Origin: Sclerurus mexicanus
Taxonomy: Eukaryota; Chordata; Aves; Passeriformes; Furnariidae
Assembly: GCA_013396755.1 (NCBI GenBank)
Contig: VWZF01003927.1
Coordinates: 132,490-196,489, forward strand
Direction of reading: 5' to 3'
DNA length: 64,000 nucleotides
Notes under the pieces: model-generated
Told to the model about the DNA's origin: nothing
Databases searched by the model: none
Seen by the model: only the letters and a program-made list of their open reading frames with translations
Shown here: positions 36,201 through 48,119 of the stretch, piece by piece
Position numbering within the stretch: the stretch's first letter is position 1
How the letters are laid out: each line of letters starts with the position of its first letter
Made by a program: the position numbers and the translations under genes

Positions 36201-38462
36201 TGAGTACTGTATGTGACAGGGGGGAGGGCTTAGTGCTCCTGGCAACTGCCCTTTTGAGTATCAGGACTTCTACCAAGGCCTTATCTGTAAGGTGCTTGGA
36301 CTTTGACCCTTCTCTTTCCTGCATAACAAGACCTTGTTTTCCTTTGTGATTAGAAGGAAAACTGTGCCTTTGATCTAGAAAGAGAAGTAGAGGCCTGGGT
36401 GGGGATCTAACATAGGTCAGGATGCTTCTCTGAGCTAAGTTATAAGGTTCTATGTGGCAGATGCTGCCTTGCAGAGAATAACAGCTAACATAATGGGTAT
36501 CTATGTGGTCACACAACCTATCTCCTCATTCACCCTAACACTCTGGACTCTTCCTTGTCCTTCACATTATGCCATGAAACAGCATTCTGGCAGACAGTAA
36601 CACCACCTGAGCTGGTGTGTAGAGCCTTGTGGACACTACATACCTCCTTGTATCCCATACATTGTACCTGAGGCTGACCAGCATTGCTGGGACATAGGGT
36701 TCAGCAGAACGGGTTGCTTGCAGAGCCCTCTAATGCAGGTCTCTTCCCTTCCCAGAGAGGCTGGAACCAGTATTGGCAAGAAGAATGATGGTGAATGTAA
36801 GAAGGAAATTATCACAGTAAGTGAATTGTGTGATGAGGAACCGGATTTTGAAGCTGCTGCTGTCAAGCGAAGCACTGCCAGTGTCTGCAGCAGCCCCAGA
36901 CCAGCAGGATCCTAGAGGAGTGTAACTCCTCCTGTGCTTCAGCACAGGGAAGATTTTGTTTTCTCCACACACGAAACAATTTATTCATGTGAACACCAGA
37001 AAAGGAAGTGGGTGACTTCTCAGGAAGGGATCAGTGAAAGAGTAGTATCAGAAATAATCCATTAGGGCAGAACTGAGGATAACAGAGAAGGGCTTATGGG
37101 GTCAGACCAATGGTCCATCAAGCCTGTGATGACTTGATGCAGAGCCTGCTGTTGGCAGGGTCTGTAAGGATTGTGAAGGAGAGAGTGAGAGTAGAGTATT
37201 TATGGAACTTCTGCTCTTCTAACCTCTTGTTATTTTTAGGTGATTAACCTCAGCTACGTATGATTTCTGTGTGGTCAGTAAGCCCCCTTATATTTCTCCT
37301 CCATTAAATTTCTGAGCCTTTTCCTGCACCCATATACATTTTTTGCCCTACAGTGCTACTCTGCAAGCACAGCACCCATTGCACGACAGAACAGAATCCC
37401 ACTCTTGCAGTATTTAGCTGAGTGCTGATCTTCCTGTTTTAAGACTACCGGAGGGATGCTGGACCTTTGTAGAAAAATCAGTACCTACACGTCTCCTGAA
37501 GTTTCACCAGTGTTTTTCCAATTAATTTCCTGGACAGCTTGGCACCTTCACAAGCATGGCACCTTCACCGAGTGAACTTCTGCTGCTTAGAAATGCTGTG
37601 ATCGGGTTATGAGATACATCTCTTCAAACAGGAAATTATGATCTATTTTTGTATTATTAAATTCTCCTGGCATAGGAGAAACTGACACCATAGTTTATAT
37701 CAGATGTGCAAGGAAGTTAATTACTTCTAGTTAGATTGTTAGCATTAGCACTGCAGCTGTAGCTCGTGGTTCAAGCCCTTTTGATACTGACTTCTTCACA
37801 TTAGACTCTTCTATTTTTAATTTTTTTTGCAGGTTGACTGCAGTGAATACCCAAAACCTGTCTGCTCAATCGACTACATGCCTCTCTGTGGCTCTGACAA
37901 CACGACATACAGCAATAAGTGTAGCTTCTGCAACGCAGTCGTGTATGTACAAACATGAATCACATTTGTGCTATCAGTTGCCTCCTATGGGCACAAGTTT
38001 GCACAGTTGCGACTTTCTTGTTTGCTGCCGTGTTGATTAGGGATTTGAGGCAGGAAAGAATGCCAGCCACCGTGCCAAACATTCATTTTTTTTCATTAGA
38101 GCATACAAAGAGCTATGTCTAACTTGTTAGCTTGAATGGTTTGAAGGCCATTTAACCTTAATGGATTTTTCGTTGCATGTTGCAAAGGAAATTGCTTTTG
38201 AAATTCCACTATAGTTTCCCCCCAAATATTTTTGGTCTTAAAGAATGGGTTAAATTGTTTCACTCATCTCTTAATAATCAAATAGGTAATGGAATTCAGT
38301 GTCTGCAAGCTCTGGGGCAGGATCCCATCTGACACCATCTCTGGAAGCCAAGCGGAAGGACAGATTATAGCAGGCAGGACTCTGTCTGATTCATTCTTTC
38401 CTCTCCTTGCTTTCAGGGACAGCAATGGGACTATCACTTTAAGCCATTTTGGAAAATGCTGA
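33262..38462 (+). CDS. SPINK7: Ovomucoid, three-domain Kazal-type egg-white trypsin inhibitor
   Basis: Eight exons, as in chicken ovomucoid, join to 207 residues (chicken about 210): 33262-33316, 34295-34314, 35091-35227, 35723-35780, 36063-36199, 36756-36816, 37833-37942, 38417-38462. The signal peptide is MTVAGVFVLLSFALCCIP, completed by exon 2 (DSTFGVE). Three Kazal domains follow, each in two exons, with all 18 cysteines present. The last domain is classic ovomucoid third domain: VDCSEYPKP, PLCGSDNTTYSNKC, SNGTITLSHFGKC. Sequons NTT occur in domains 1, 2 and 3 and NVS in domain 1, fitting a heavily glycosylated egg-white protein secreted by oviduct gland cells. P1 residues are Glu, Lys and Ile for domains 1, 2 and 3; only domain 2 looks like a standard trypsin inhibitor site. 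Domain 2 has Trp where almost all Kazal domains have Gly (CGTDW). It lies downstream of ovoinhibitor on the same strand, the known avian order. Confidence 0.96.
35091..35780 (+). other. Ovomucoid Kazal domain 1
   Basis: Exons 35091-35227 and 35723-35780. The reactive site is VCSEAVSPICGSDG, making P1 Glu. Sequons are NTT near the start (YPNTTNEEG) and NVS in the second half (GTNVSKDHDGEC). Confidence 0.93.
36063..36816 (+). other. Ovomucoid Kazal domain 2
   Basis: Exons 36063-36199 and 36756-36816. The reactive site is LCTKDLSPVCGTDW with P1 Lys (trypsin). Its start (YPNTTSEEGK) is nearly the same as in domain 1, evidence of internal duplication. Trp replaces the usual Gly after CGTD. Confidence 0.93.
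37083..37200. repeat. Possible ancient interspersed repeat fragment
   Basis: The phrase gggtcagaccaatggtccat and the following text resemble a repeat family seen in reptile and bird genomes. It lies in the ovomucoid intron before domain 3. Family and edges are uncertain. Confidence 0.35.
37833..38462 (+). other. Ovomucoid Kazal domain 3
   Basis: Exons 37833-37942 and 38417-38462. The reactive site is VCSIDYMPLCGSDN, so P1 is Ile. The conserved glycosylation sequon is present as NTT (DNTTYSN). The domain ends SHFGKC and stop. Confidence 0.95.
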
Positions 38463-38578
38463 GTATCAGTGCTGAGAGAATTTACCACAGGATCCCCACT
38501 GGCAAATCCCAGCTAAAGATCTCACCTCAGTTCATCTCACCCTCTGGGGAACTCAGCTCACTCCTGATTTTCTTTCTC

Positions 38579-38584
38579 AATAAA
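38579..38584 (+). terminator. Polyadenylation signal of ovomucoid
   Basis: AATAAA 117 bases after the TGA stop, in the expected place. Confidence 0.8.
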
Positions 38585-40241
38585 CTAAATCAGCAACATT
38601 TCTTTGTCTTGTTTCATGTGTTGTCTCATGAAACATTTTCTTCTGATTTGTTGAATGATGATGCCAGGCAGAATAGGTTACGTGCTCATAGCTCTGGGAT
38701 ATAACAAGAGCAACATGTTGCTCCCCTCCCTCTCATAAAAGGCAGAAAATAAAATACAGATGCATAAATGCCAGAGCCGCGTGTCTTTGCACATAAATGA
38801 TAGTCGTCCTGCATTAGTGTTCAGATCCTTTAGACATCTGACATTGTAAAGGGCTGGAGCGGTGACACAGATGGATCTCTACTAAAGTATTCATGGTGCA
38901 TTTTCCCTGTACAAGCAGCATCAGCAAAACCTGGTCAGACTGGAGTCTGTGCCCAGAGCTGTTCCCTGACCTCCTCAGCACTGTCTTCACCCGAAGTGTA
39001 GCACTCTGAAAAGCCCATATTTTTCAGACACATGCATGGTCCCAGTCTATTTGTCTAGGTCCTCCAACTGACGACTTATTCGGTTTTTCTCATCTTGAAA
39101 TTGTCCTTTAACAACCTCCAAGTGTTTTAAGATAAATGCCTTCCTAGGAGTGGTGCCTACTCCTGACTACTTATCTTCTCTCTTAGTCTTTAATAACACA
39201 ATGCTCTTTGCCAGCCCAAGAAGCATTTCAGCAGTGTTTCACAATCCAAGGACAAAGTATCCTTCTGTTTTTTGAGAGTGTGACCTGTCATTGGTGTATT
39301 GTCCATGAAATTTATTTTACTTTTGTCCTCTATTTGAGTATTGAATTGGTGGTTTTTTGATCCACACAAGAGTAACATAAATAAATTGGGCGCATCCCTT
39401 CTAAAATGCAATGTCTCCTACATGCACTTCTTCTGGGAGCCAAAGGAAGGGGGCTGCTTGCCTTCCTTGATGGAATGAGATTGTCCCAAAAAGCAACACT
39501 TGGTGGTAAAACAAAGGATTTATGTTGAGATGGGCAGATGGATGAAGCGGCAATTTCCAGATTGGGTTCAACTTTTATAGGATCCATGCTAGGGCCTCAC
39601 ATCATTCTGTCATCATCATACTAAAAGCTTATTACCACAATGCTAATGGATTTTAGGGGAAATAACAATTATAAATTTGCATAATCCCATAAAAGTTGCT
39701 CCGTTCCTTGTCCTTTCCAAGTACTCCTTTCAGTGTCTGGGACAGCATCTTTCTTGCCTTCCCAGTTCATTGTTTTCCTGGTTTCACTATAGCTTAATGA
39801 CGCTTTACTGTGCTGAAGCACAAAAATAAAAGGAGACACTTTCTGCTACAGAAGCATTTCATTCAATGTTTTTCTCTTGAAAAAACACTACATAAATAGG
39901 CACTGATAGGTGCTCACAGAGAATATCTGACAGCAGTTGCTGCTCAGGTTTGTACAGTCGCTCTTTCGCCTGCAGGAATTTTCTGCGATCCTTCAGAAGG
40001 AAACTGTCACATATTTCACTCACAATAACGACACAGAGGGTGTATCTAACACATCTAAACTTCTTGTGACTCCCATTGATGAAGAAACATCTTTCCTGGC
40101 TTACGGCATGGCTTTCTTCCATCGAGATTGCCACTGCAACAAAAGAATGGGAATGTTATTCCAGAGTGAGGGTGGATAAGGCAAATATGAACATGCACAA
40201 ACATGCACAAGCACACACACGCCCAATCGTGCGGGCATGAA
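38585..40241. other. Intergenic region between ovomucoid and the next SPINK gene
   Basis: About 1.7 kb without a supported exon or clear repeat. A short CA-rich stretch with repeated acatgcacaa lies near 40190-40222, just before the next promoter. Confidence 0.6.
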
Positions 40242-40247
40242 TATAAG
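40242..40247 (+). promoter_or_regulatory. TATA-like box of the one-domain SPINK gene
   Basis: TATAAG 90 bases before the ATG, with a CCAAT sequence about 20 bases upstream (from 40223). Confidence 0.5.
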
Positions 40248-40331
40248 TGTGGTTGCCACCTGAGGGCAGAATCAAGGCTGTGTTTACTGAGCGAAACCCA
40301 AGCTCTGCTGCTCACAGACGCTCCAGCCACC

Positions 40332-42245
40332 ATGAAGATGACAAGTGTGTTCGTGCTGATTGCCCTGGCCCTTTGCTGTATCTCAGGTGAGTTGCTCCAC
40401 TGCCTCCTGCTCTGCCTTTGAATAAGCGCTGGCTGTCTTTAGAGCCACAAAAAACATCCTCAGACTGGAAAGAGCTTCATTCTGCAAGGACTTATTTACT
40501 CCTAGAAAGATAGTGTTGAAAAGACTTGACATCAAAGACTATCACTTATGGGGTAATATTTTAGCAACAGAACTGAGTGGGTAAGAGCAACTGTGGGAAC
40601 AGCTCTACTCTCAGCGCTAGTTTATGCATAATGAAAGAAGTGACATGTACGTGGTACAACCCGGAGACTCAAACATCCAGTATTTAACCTCTGAAATGTT
40701 GCAGAAACAAATTATTTTACTGAATGAAAGCAAAGATTTCTTGTAGTCATCCTGAACTGAGATGCAATTTGAGAGCCTGAACTGCTGTAGAGGCTTTATG
40801 AATTTACATCTCACTAAATACTTCTCTTTATTTAAGAATAATAGTCACAATGCATATAACATGCTGCCTCTGTGTATGAGTCAGGTTTATAACCCTGTTT
40901 GCCTCAATAACTCACTTTGCTTTGAGTACATGTTCTGCTCCATCTTTTGAACCATGGAAACTGTCTTTTTTCATTGTCCATGCCCTTTCCTATCTTGACG
41001 GTAGCCCTCATTAAAAAGAGAACAATACTACAGAATCAACATACAGTAGGGAACAAAATTTTGCCTGAAGTTCCTTTTGTCTAAGAAGTAATTTGCTAGC
41101 ACACAGTGATCTGAAAGTTGTGTATTCAGGGCATTCATTCACAGATTTTAACTCTAACAGAATCCATGAATTACATTTGTAACATATTTTCTTTTTTTTT
41201 CCCCCAGCTACTGGTGCAGTGCAGGTAAGAGACAGATTTTTCTATTTTCCATCCATTCTTTCCTTAAAGGAGTTTCTCTATAAGTCCTTACTAATCACAT
41301 TGTGATCGAGCCTTGGAAAATCCTGAGACATCCAGCTGTCTGAACAATATTTGCCACAGACATCATTGGGTGAAATTGCCATTTTCACCTAATGATAGTT
41401 TCAATAAGTGGGGTAGTATTCAGTTCATGTCCAAGTTATTGTCAAAGTTACTGCAGCATCATTTACAGTGGTTACACAGTCTCCACATGGCTGGAGGCAA
41501 CATATACTGTATCCTGCCCTGCCCCTGGGCTTTTTCTCAGCATCTGCTTCTGGACAATAAGTGGCGAGCTCAGGGTCTGTGTGGGGGGTCTCCTAATGTC
41601 ACCTTTCTCACATATCTTTGATTGAGAGCTTTTTTGTTTTGTATCCAGTTTGCAGCGCAGTACTGCAGTGACCAACCATCGGTCAGAGATTTCTGTACCA
41701 TGGAGTACATGCCACACTGCGGGTCCAATGGTATCACGTACACCAACAAATGCTTATTCTGCAACGCATACCTGTATGTATGAAATACATCTCTTCACTA
41801 ACTAAATGAACTTAGTTTAAACTAGCTAATCAGACTTGGAGACTGCTTGGAGAAGTAAAGTTCTTTTATTTTGTTTACCTGTTATCTCACTAGCAAAGGC
41901 AATTTTTTTATTGGGGGAATTTGTCGGGAATTCCTTTCTTGCAGGTATAAAGAGATAACAGAGTTCTCCTTTTCCCTTTAAAGGGATTTGCTGAAGAGCT
42001 TTCTTGCAGCAAACAAAGTCTATTTCCTACAGACTAATTGTTCTTTTAAATTAAGAATTTATCTTGTTTATGTATGTTAATAATAAAAGCAAATAGCTGG
42101 AATAGAGTTCAGAAGTTCCTTTGTGGTGTAGAGGAGAGACAGACAAACAGTAAAAGCCCAGATGTTCCATCTCTGAGTTACCGATTTCCTTCTCTGCAGG
42201 AAAAGCCGTCGCTCTCTTCAACTGAAGGCTCTCAGAGCCTGTTGA
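40332..42245 (+). CDS. One-domain Kazal-type inhibitor similar to ovoinhibitor domain 7
   Basis: Four exons give 80 residues: 40332-40386, 41208-41224, 41649-41773, 42200-42245. The ATG follows a good CCACC context and starts a signal peptide (MKMTSVFVLIALALCCISG), completed by exon 2 (ATGAVQ). One Kazal domain follows: YCSDQPSVRDFCTMEYMPHC, then CGSNGITYTNKC and LFCNAYL, ending LKALRAC and stop; six cysteines are present. P1 is Met. From the reactive site to the internal splice site 21 of 27 residues equal ovoinhibitor domain 7, so it probably arose from the 3' end of that gene or a common source. Asn replaces the usual Asp of CGSDG. The third exon has a second in-frame acceptor at 41661, which would shorten the product by four residues. 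A secreted inhibitor of chymotrypsin- or elastase-type proteases is inferred; no orthologue name is assigned. Confidence 0.88.
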
Positions 42246-42371
42246 GTTCTTGACAGGCTTCATCTGAGAAAGAGGATCCCTCTCTAGCTATGTTCCCTAT
42301 GGCAAATGATTTCCTAAAGCCTTGGTCTGACCCTTGAAAGCTTCTGATGAAACTTGAAACCTCTGCTTAAT

Positions 42372-42377
42372 AATAAA
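42372..42377 (+). terminator. Polyadenylation signal of the one-domain SPINK gene
   Basis: AATAAA followed by more A, 127 bases after the TGA stop. Confidence 0.65.
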
Positions 42378-45300
42378 AAAAAGCCATCAGCATTTATGTC
42401 TTGCTTTAGTCTCATTCTGGTTTTACCTAAGATGTTGCATGATTATAATGTTGCAACAGTCCTGGGGTGTGGGAATTAATGGGAAAATTATTCCAGGGAG
42501 AGGGAGTACAATGTTCTGATCTGTAAAAAATCAACCCCAACTGCAAAGGCAATGGGTAGATCTTGTGGGCATCAGCCTTCATCCAGCTTTCCAAAAGAAA
42601 ACCAAGGCATCCTGGTGGTCCTGTTAATTTACTACACTGAGGGTACCTCAGACAGACACTCTCTGCTTGGGTTAGGGGAACTGCCTCCCTCCATAGTTGC
42701 TTCTGTCAAATGCCTGCAGCCTCAGCCAGCATTACTGTTTCACAAACCGGCAGCATGAGGAGACCCACAGCCAAACCTCAGTGTTCACACAATTACAGTC
42801 CCAATATTGTTGCAATTGTCCCAAGACTAGGATTTTTTGGGGCTGTTCTGCAAAAGCTGTGGTGGCACAGAGGGTCCTGCTGGCACCGTGAGCTGCTTGT
42901 CCTTGTTTTGGTTTCCAGAGTTAGCCCCAATTTCTTATGATGACAAGAGAAGAGGTGAAGAAAGTGAGAGTCCAAGCTGCCTCTGTCCCCCTCCCAGGCA
43001 GGACTGGAAACCCACCTTTTTCAACCTGCTTTGCTTCCCAAAGCAAAGGCACAGGATGTTTTCTCTGGGCGAGCAGGACACCTTGCTGCCCATGTTTGTG
43101 TTTGCAATATTCATTGCTGTGAGGTATTGCAGAAAACCAGTGGGCAGCCAGTCCTAACAGACCTGGCATTCAGAGGACTGCCAACAATCACGGGTGCAGC
43201 CCATTCTGTCCTGGCACCTCACCCATTACTTAGCTGCTGCTTGGATGTAATTATGTCAACTGTTGCTTGTAGAGGATCCTTTGAGACTCTTCGGCCTCTG
43301 GAAATCTCGGCTGATGAAAGGAAGGTCTCAGAGTCATAGTGTTAATTTATTATTCATTAACAATGAGGTGCTGGCAGTGCCACGTGCTGCACAGGCAGCA
43401 ACTCTCACAGTCAAATAGTTAATGATCTTAAGTGACAATGTGTCACTTCCCAGAGACTGGAGAGAGCAGCTCTCTAGAAGGAGACCATTTATTTCCAAAA
43501 GACATGACTCTCTGCAACCATATAGTGCCAAGTCTCTTCCTGGGGCTGGAATGTCCCTCCTGTGAGAGGGAGGTCTGGTGCACGAAGGCATTTCAGTGTC
43601 AGATGCAATTTCTGAGGACCAAGACAAACTGAGGCTCTGGGAGCCAGAGGTGTGGGGCTCAGGGGTTTTATGCTCCTTCTTCTTCCTTTCCACTGAACAT
43701 GGAAATTGGGGTAAGAGAACACCAGCACCAGAACTCATTTTCTTTCCTGGGGAGCAGCAGAGAAGATGGGGATGGCCCTCAGGAACTATAATGCCTTGGA
43801 GACAAGCAGAGTTCCTGATTGCATTCAAGAGCCCTGTGATCCTCAGACTGCATCTTCCAGGGGCTGTGTCTGCTAAACAGCAAAATCCATCAGGAAACTG
43901 AGGGGAGTAGAAATGAATAGGGACAGATCCTCCAACCTGATCCAGAGTCAGCAGTATGGCTTTGGAATAACCGAGGGCAGAGCAGGACCCCAGTGGCATC
44001 CCTGACCTCCTGCCCCAACAGGCTCATCCTGCTCATGCTGCTCCTTAGGATGGAGAAAAAACAGTCCTCTTTTATGGGCACCTTGTTGGAAACAATTTTT
44101 TTTATTGCTTCTCAATAAAATCCTGCCACAACAGCACAAAATCCTCTCACCATTACTAATCTAACTCTGCCTCCAGGAAATTCAAGGCAGGAAACATTGT
44201 CTGCCTGCTGAGGTATTTTATGGTACAATTCTTTAAGCAGTATCTCAGCACTTTATGTCATTATCTGATGTTTGTTAATTTAGGAAATGCCATTCAGTTA
44301 CTTCACGACCTGATTAACACATTGTGTGTACTTATTTTGTTCTGCTTTATTTCATATCAATCCTTCTGTTTTAGTGCATCATTCTACTTTTTGCTGGCCA
44401 AAATATACCTCAGGCCAGTCTAGACCTTTCTGTTAATGCAGTTTCTCTCTGAGGCTTCATTCAGGATAAATGGTTTGTTATTACACTCTTTCTTGATGAA
44501 GAGAAAAATTAAATTATGTTTTTAAAGGAAATTAATTGCAGACGTCATTTTGGGGAGCTGTCTGTGTCAGAGCTGTTGCAGAGAGGCAGAACTGAGATTC
44601 ACTCAGGGACTGGGATCCTCAGCCTTTTGCCGCTAGTATGCAGCTCCCAGACAGTCAAATAATTCCAGACACCCTTGCCTGTGATATCATCTGTTCTTAA
44701 AAGACTGGAGATATGCAGGCAGCAATCTGATAGCTGAACTACACGGAGAAATATTAGGTGAGTACGGCTTAGAGCAGGGACTTTGCTGGCTGTAAATTGA
44801 ATTTATGTTCTCATAGAAGATCCAGCTCTGCCCCCGTGTGCAGAGGTCTGGGAACAACAACGTGTCTGAGAGCTCTTGTGATGTTCCACATCGCCAGCCA
44901 ACCGCAGAGAAATGCGTTTTGGGTCTGTTTCTACAGCAGCACAGGCTGGAGCATGGTACCGCTTTGTTCTCGATTACGGTGTGACAGCAGGGTACCCAAG
45001 CAAGGACAATGATACTGCTGCTGGAATAACTACACATGGTTTTTCATGCACACATCCAACTCTTTATTTAAAACAAAGGAAAAAAAAATAAGGGAGGGGG
45101 AAGAGGAGGAAAGGGGTATCATTGCTCTTTGTGGCCAGATGAAGCCTGTGGCAAGTTTTAAACTAAAGCAGGGAACATCAATGAAGAATTCTGTAGGTCA
45201 TGGTAGACTACAGATTTGCTTGAGATAGGGAGTCTCAGGACAAGAGGAAAAGCTTCCCAGGAAAATATTACTGCTATGGGAAGAAATACTGCAGGATTAG

Positions 45301-48031
45301 AACCTGAGCAGAACTTCTGTTCTGGGTAGAGTTACTGGAAATTTACCTTAATACAAGAGGAGCTATCATATGACTGCCAATATTTATGTGGCCATAACCT
45401 TCTTGAATGTTTTCCCTCTAAGAACCTGAAACAGTGGGAAGACTTTTATTTGGGCTTTTCTATGGATGTTATATCTGTGGAAATGTTAAAATAATCCTAT
45501 GCTGAAAGTTACTTTACCGAGCCCACCACGATACTCCTGAATCTCAGAATTACAGAATCTCAGAATCACAGAATAGTTTGGGTTGGAAGGGACCTCTGGA
45601 GACCATCCAGTTCAACTACCCTGCCAAGGCAGGGTCATTTAGAGCAGGTGACACAGGAACTCATCCTTGCTGGTTTTGAATGTCTTCAGAGAGGGAGACT
45701 CCATGAGGTCCCTGGGTACCTGTTCCAGTGTTCTGCCACCCTGAATGGAAAGAAGCTCTTCCTCATGTTGAGGTGAAACTTCTTGTGTTCTGGTTTAAGG
45801 CCACTAACTCCTTGTCCTGTCACTGGGCAGCACTGAAAAGAGTCTGGCACCTTCATGCATAGCACAGAGGGGTTTGGGCAGGTGGGTTCACTTTGCCCTT
45901 CTCGTTTGCAACAAATGTATGACATTTCCCGAGGTTCATTGTCTGGGAACAGTTGTTTTTGACTATTCCTAATGCCTGTTTTCAGCCCATCAGTTTCCCC
46001 ACAATTACTCCTGCCCTATTCCCTCTGTTTCCTATTAATGTTGCTCCTTGTGCAATCCCTGTCACACCTGCCCCCGCAGCTCTTGCAGCCCTGCCCTGGC
46101 TGCTGTCCATTATCTCCCATCCTCATCCACATACCTGATAGCAAGGATCCTTCTTTGCTTCTTCTTTTCTCCCTGCTGCCTTGTGAAGGGGCGGGAACTA
46201 CTGGAGGGGAAGAGCTGCTTTTGGAGCAGTCCTGGCTGGCCATCCAAACCCTCAGAAGTGGCACATGGATCAGAGGGAATCTTCCCAGAGGATCTTCCCT
46301 GCGGATCTAACTAATGAAAGGGCAGGTGTTGGGCAAACATGAGAGCAGTGCCGCTCCCTGGCAGATATGGGCCGTGCACAACAGCTCCTGTGTGACTCCA
46401 GCCTGGGAGGAGAGGGAACAAGAGAAGCATCACAGTTTCTACTAACTGAGGATCTCAGATCTGGAGGTGGGTATGGAGAAATTAAGGTCACAGGGCTGAA
46501 GAGGAGACAGACTCTGTTCCTGTAGCCTCCCCAGCCACCTCAGACCTGGCAAGCACCACATCCACCAGTGGCTGGTGCAGGTTCTGAGGAAGCTTTGTTT
46601 TCAGGATTTGGCATTCCTGTCCCCAGAAAATAATCAATATTAATGCTTCCATGACTACTTCTTCCTTTCCAAATATGCTTGCAATCAGTTCAAGGAATCT
46701 GAAAGTCAACTCACTCAGGATGCTAAGAGCACAACAGAAACAACTTTCAAAGGAACCCTTCAACTTGTGATATTTGTGAATGAGATCCAAATAGCATTAT
46801 TCATTTATTTTTCAGGAAAATGATTTCATTGGTATAATCAGGCCAAATCCCACAAGCGCTGTTCTGTCACTACAGTTCCCTTACACTTTCAGCTACATTT
46901 TTATGATTTATCTGCTCATGCCAAGTGTTGAACATCTCCCAGGATAATAAGAAAACCAATTCTGATTTTCTATTTAAAACTCAGGCTGCCTTTAAGCCAC
47001 GTGTATGAATCAAGCTTCTTCTACAGCACAAACAAGTTCCATCCGTCACTTCCTTCCGTGACTACCTTAAATCAAAAATTTATTATTTTATGCAATATCC
47101 CTTATTTGTTTTTCCACACACTGTGATAGAGTTGAACCACTTAGCAGAGCCTAGCACATTATTTATCACTTATCTTCCCTAAAACATGACTTTCAGCTGA
47201 CACTCTAAATTTAATGCCATATAATTGTGGGGAAGGGGGGAGCCTAATGGCTTGTCTTCTGTTTGCAGCTACTGGAATTTTTTCTGGAATGTCTTTGGTA
47301 TCAAGAAGCCCATTTCACCTGCACAGAATACAACTTGCTTGCCATTAATAGGAAACATTATCCCAGTGCAGATTTAAGGTTACTTTTTCTCATAATTTCT
47401 TAATCAGACTTAGGCCCATTGCCAAAAGATGAATAACTCTTGCTCCTGAATAGAATTATCTTATAAACTTCTGAGGTTTTAGGTAATGCTTTCTTCTTTT
47501 GATGACTGTTTCCTTCCTGTTGGTGAGAAATCCAGTGTACCAGAAAATTACAGGAGAAAGTGTGGAGAGATTCATTGAGCCTTTGGGACCTTTAAAGTAC
47601 ACTGATGTCTGCCAAACCCCAAATCTGATGTCTGTAAAAGCTCAGAGTGTCCCATGATGCTGTCCCCTCACTCTGCTGTTCCATGAAAGTCTCCTGGAGC
47701 CCCATTCCTGTCTAGCATGTGTGATAAGGTGTGCACAAGTCAAACACTTCCAACAAATGGGCTTTTTTCCCTTCCCCAACTTCCATACGTAATTTCACAA
47801 CATCCACTATTGAGACAGTGCTCCTGTTTGGAAAGTACAAATCACTCATTGTACAGTAGGGCGCCTTTGTTAACAAGCTGGGTGTAGCTCAAACTTTTGT
47901 TTAATTCTTCTGGGCATCTCTCTAACAAAAAAGTATTCTTTAGAGCTCAACTAAATAATCAATACAATTTTCTTAGTTTACAGAGCAAATAATTACTTTC
48001 TGTGATGACTTCACAAGGTCGGGGAGTTGTG
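42378..48031. other. Intergenic region before the three-domain SPINK gene
   Basis: About 5.7 kb without a supported exon. It carries one CR1 fragment (45544-45880). A 221-codon open frame on the minus strand (43334-43999) has no recognisable domain, signal peptide or cysteine pattern and is taken as chance. Confidence 0.6.
45544..45880 (-). repeat. CR1 LINE 3' fragment
   Basis: Well-preserved reverse-strand CR1: cagaatcacagaatagtttg, ggttggaagggacctctgga, ccatccagttcaactaccct, and later ggaaagaagctcttcctcat. The right edge is approximate. Confidence 0.92.
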
Positions 48032-48039
48032 TATATATA
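48032..48039 (+). promoter_or_regulatory. TATA box of the three-domain SPINK gene
   Basis: TATATATA, 88 bases before the ATG, followed by a G-rich stretch. This is the strongest TATA box in the window. Confidence 0.7.
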
Positions 48040-48119
48040 GTGGGGCGAGAGGAGGCTGAGAACCATCCACAAACTCACCAGCTACCGACTCCAGTAGCAG
48101 CCGCTACAGCACCGCCGAC

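Noticed and set aside
43334..43999. Open frame of 221 codons on the minus strand
   Set aside because: It is the longest simple open frame, but it shows no domain, signal peptide, repeat or cysteine pattern, and no promoter or poly(A) context was seen. A chance frame in a GC-richer stretch is more likely.
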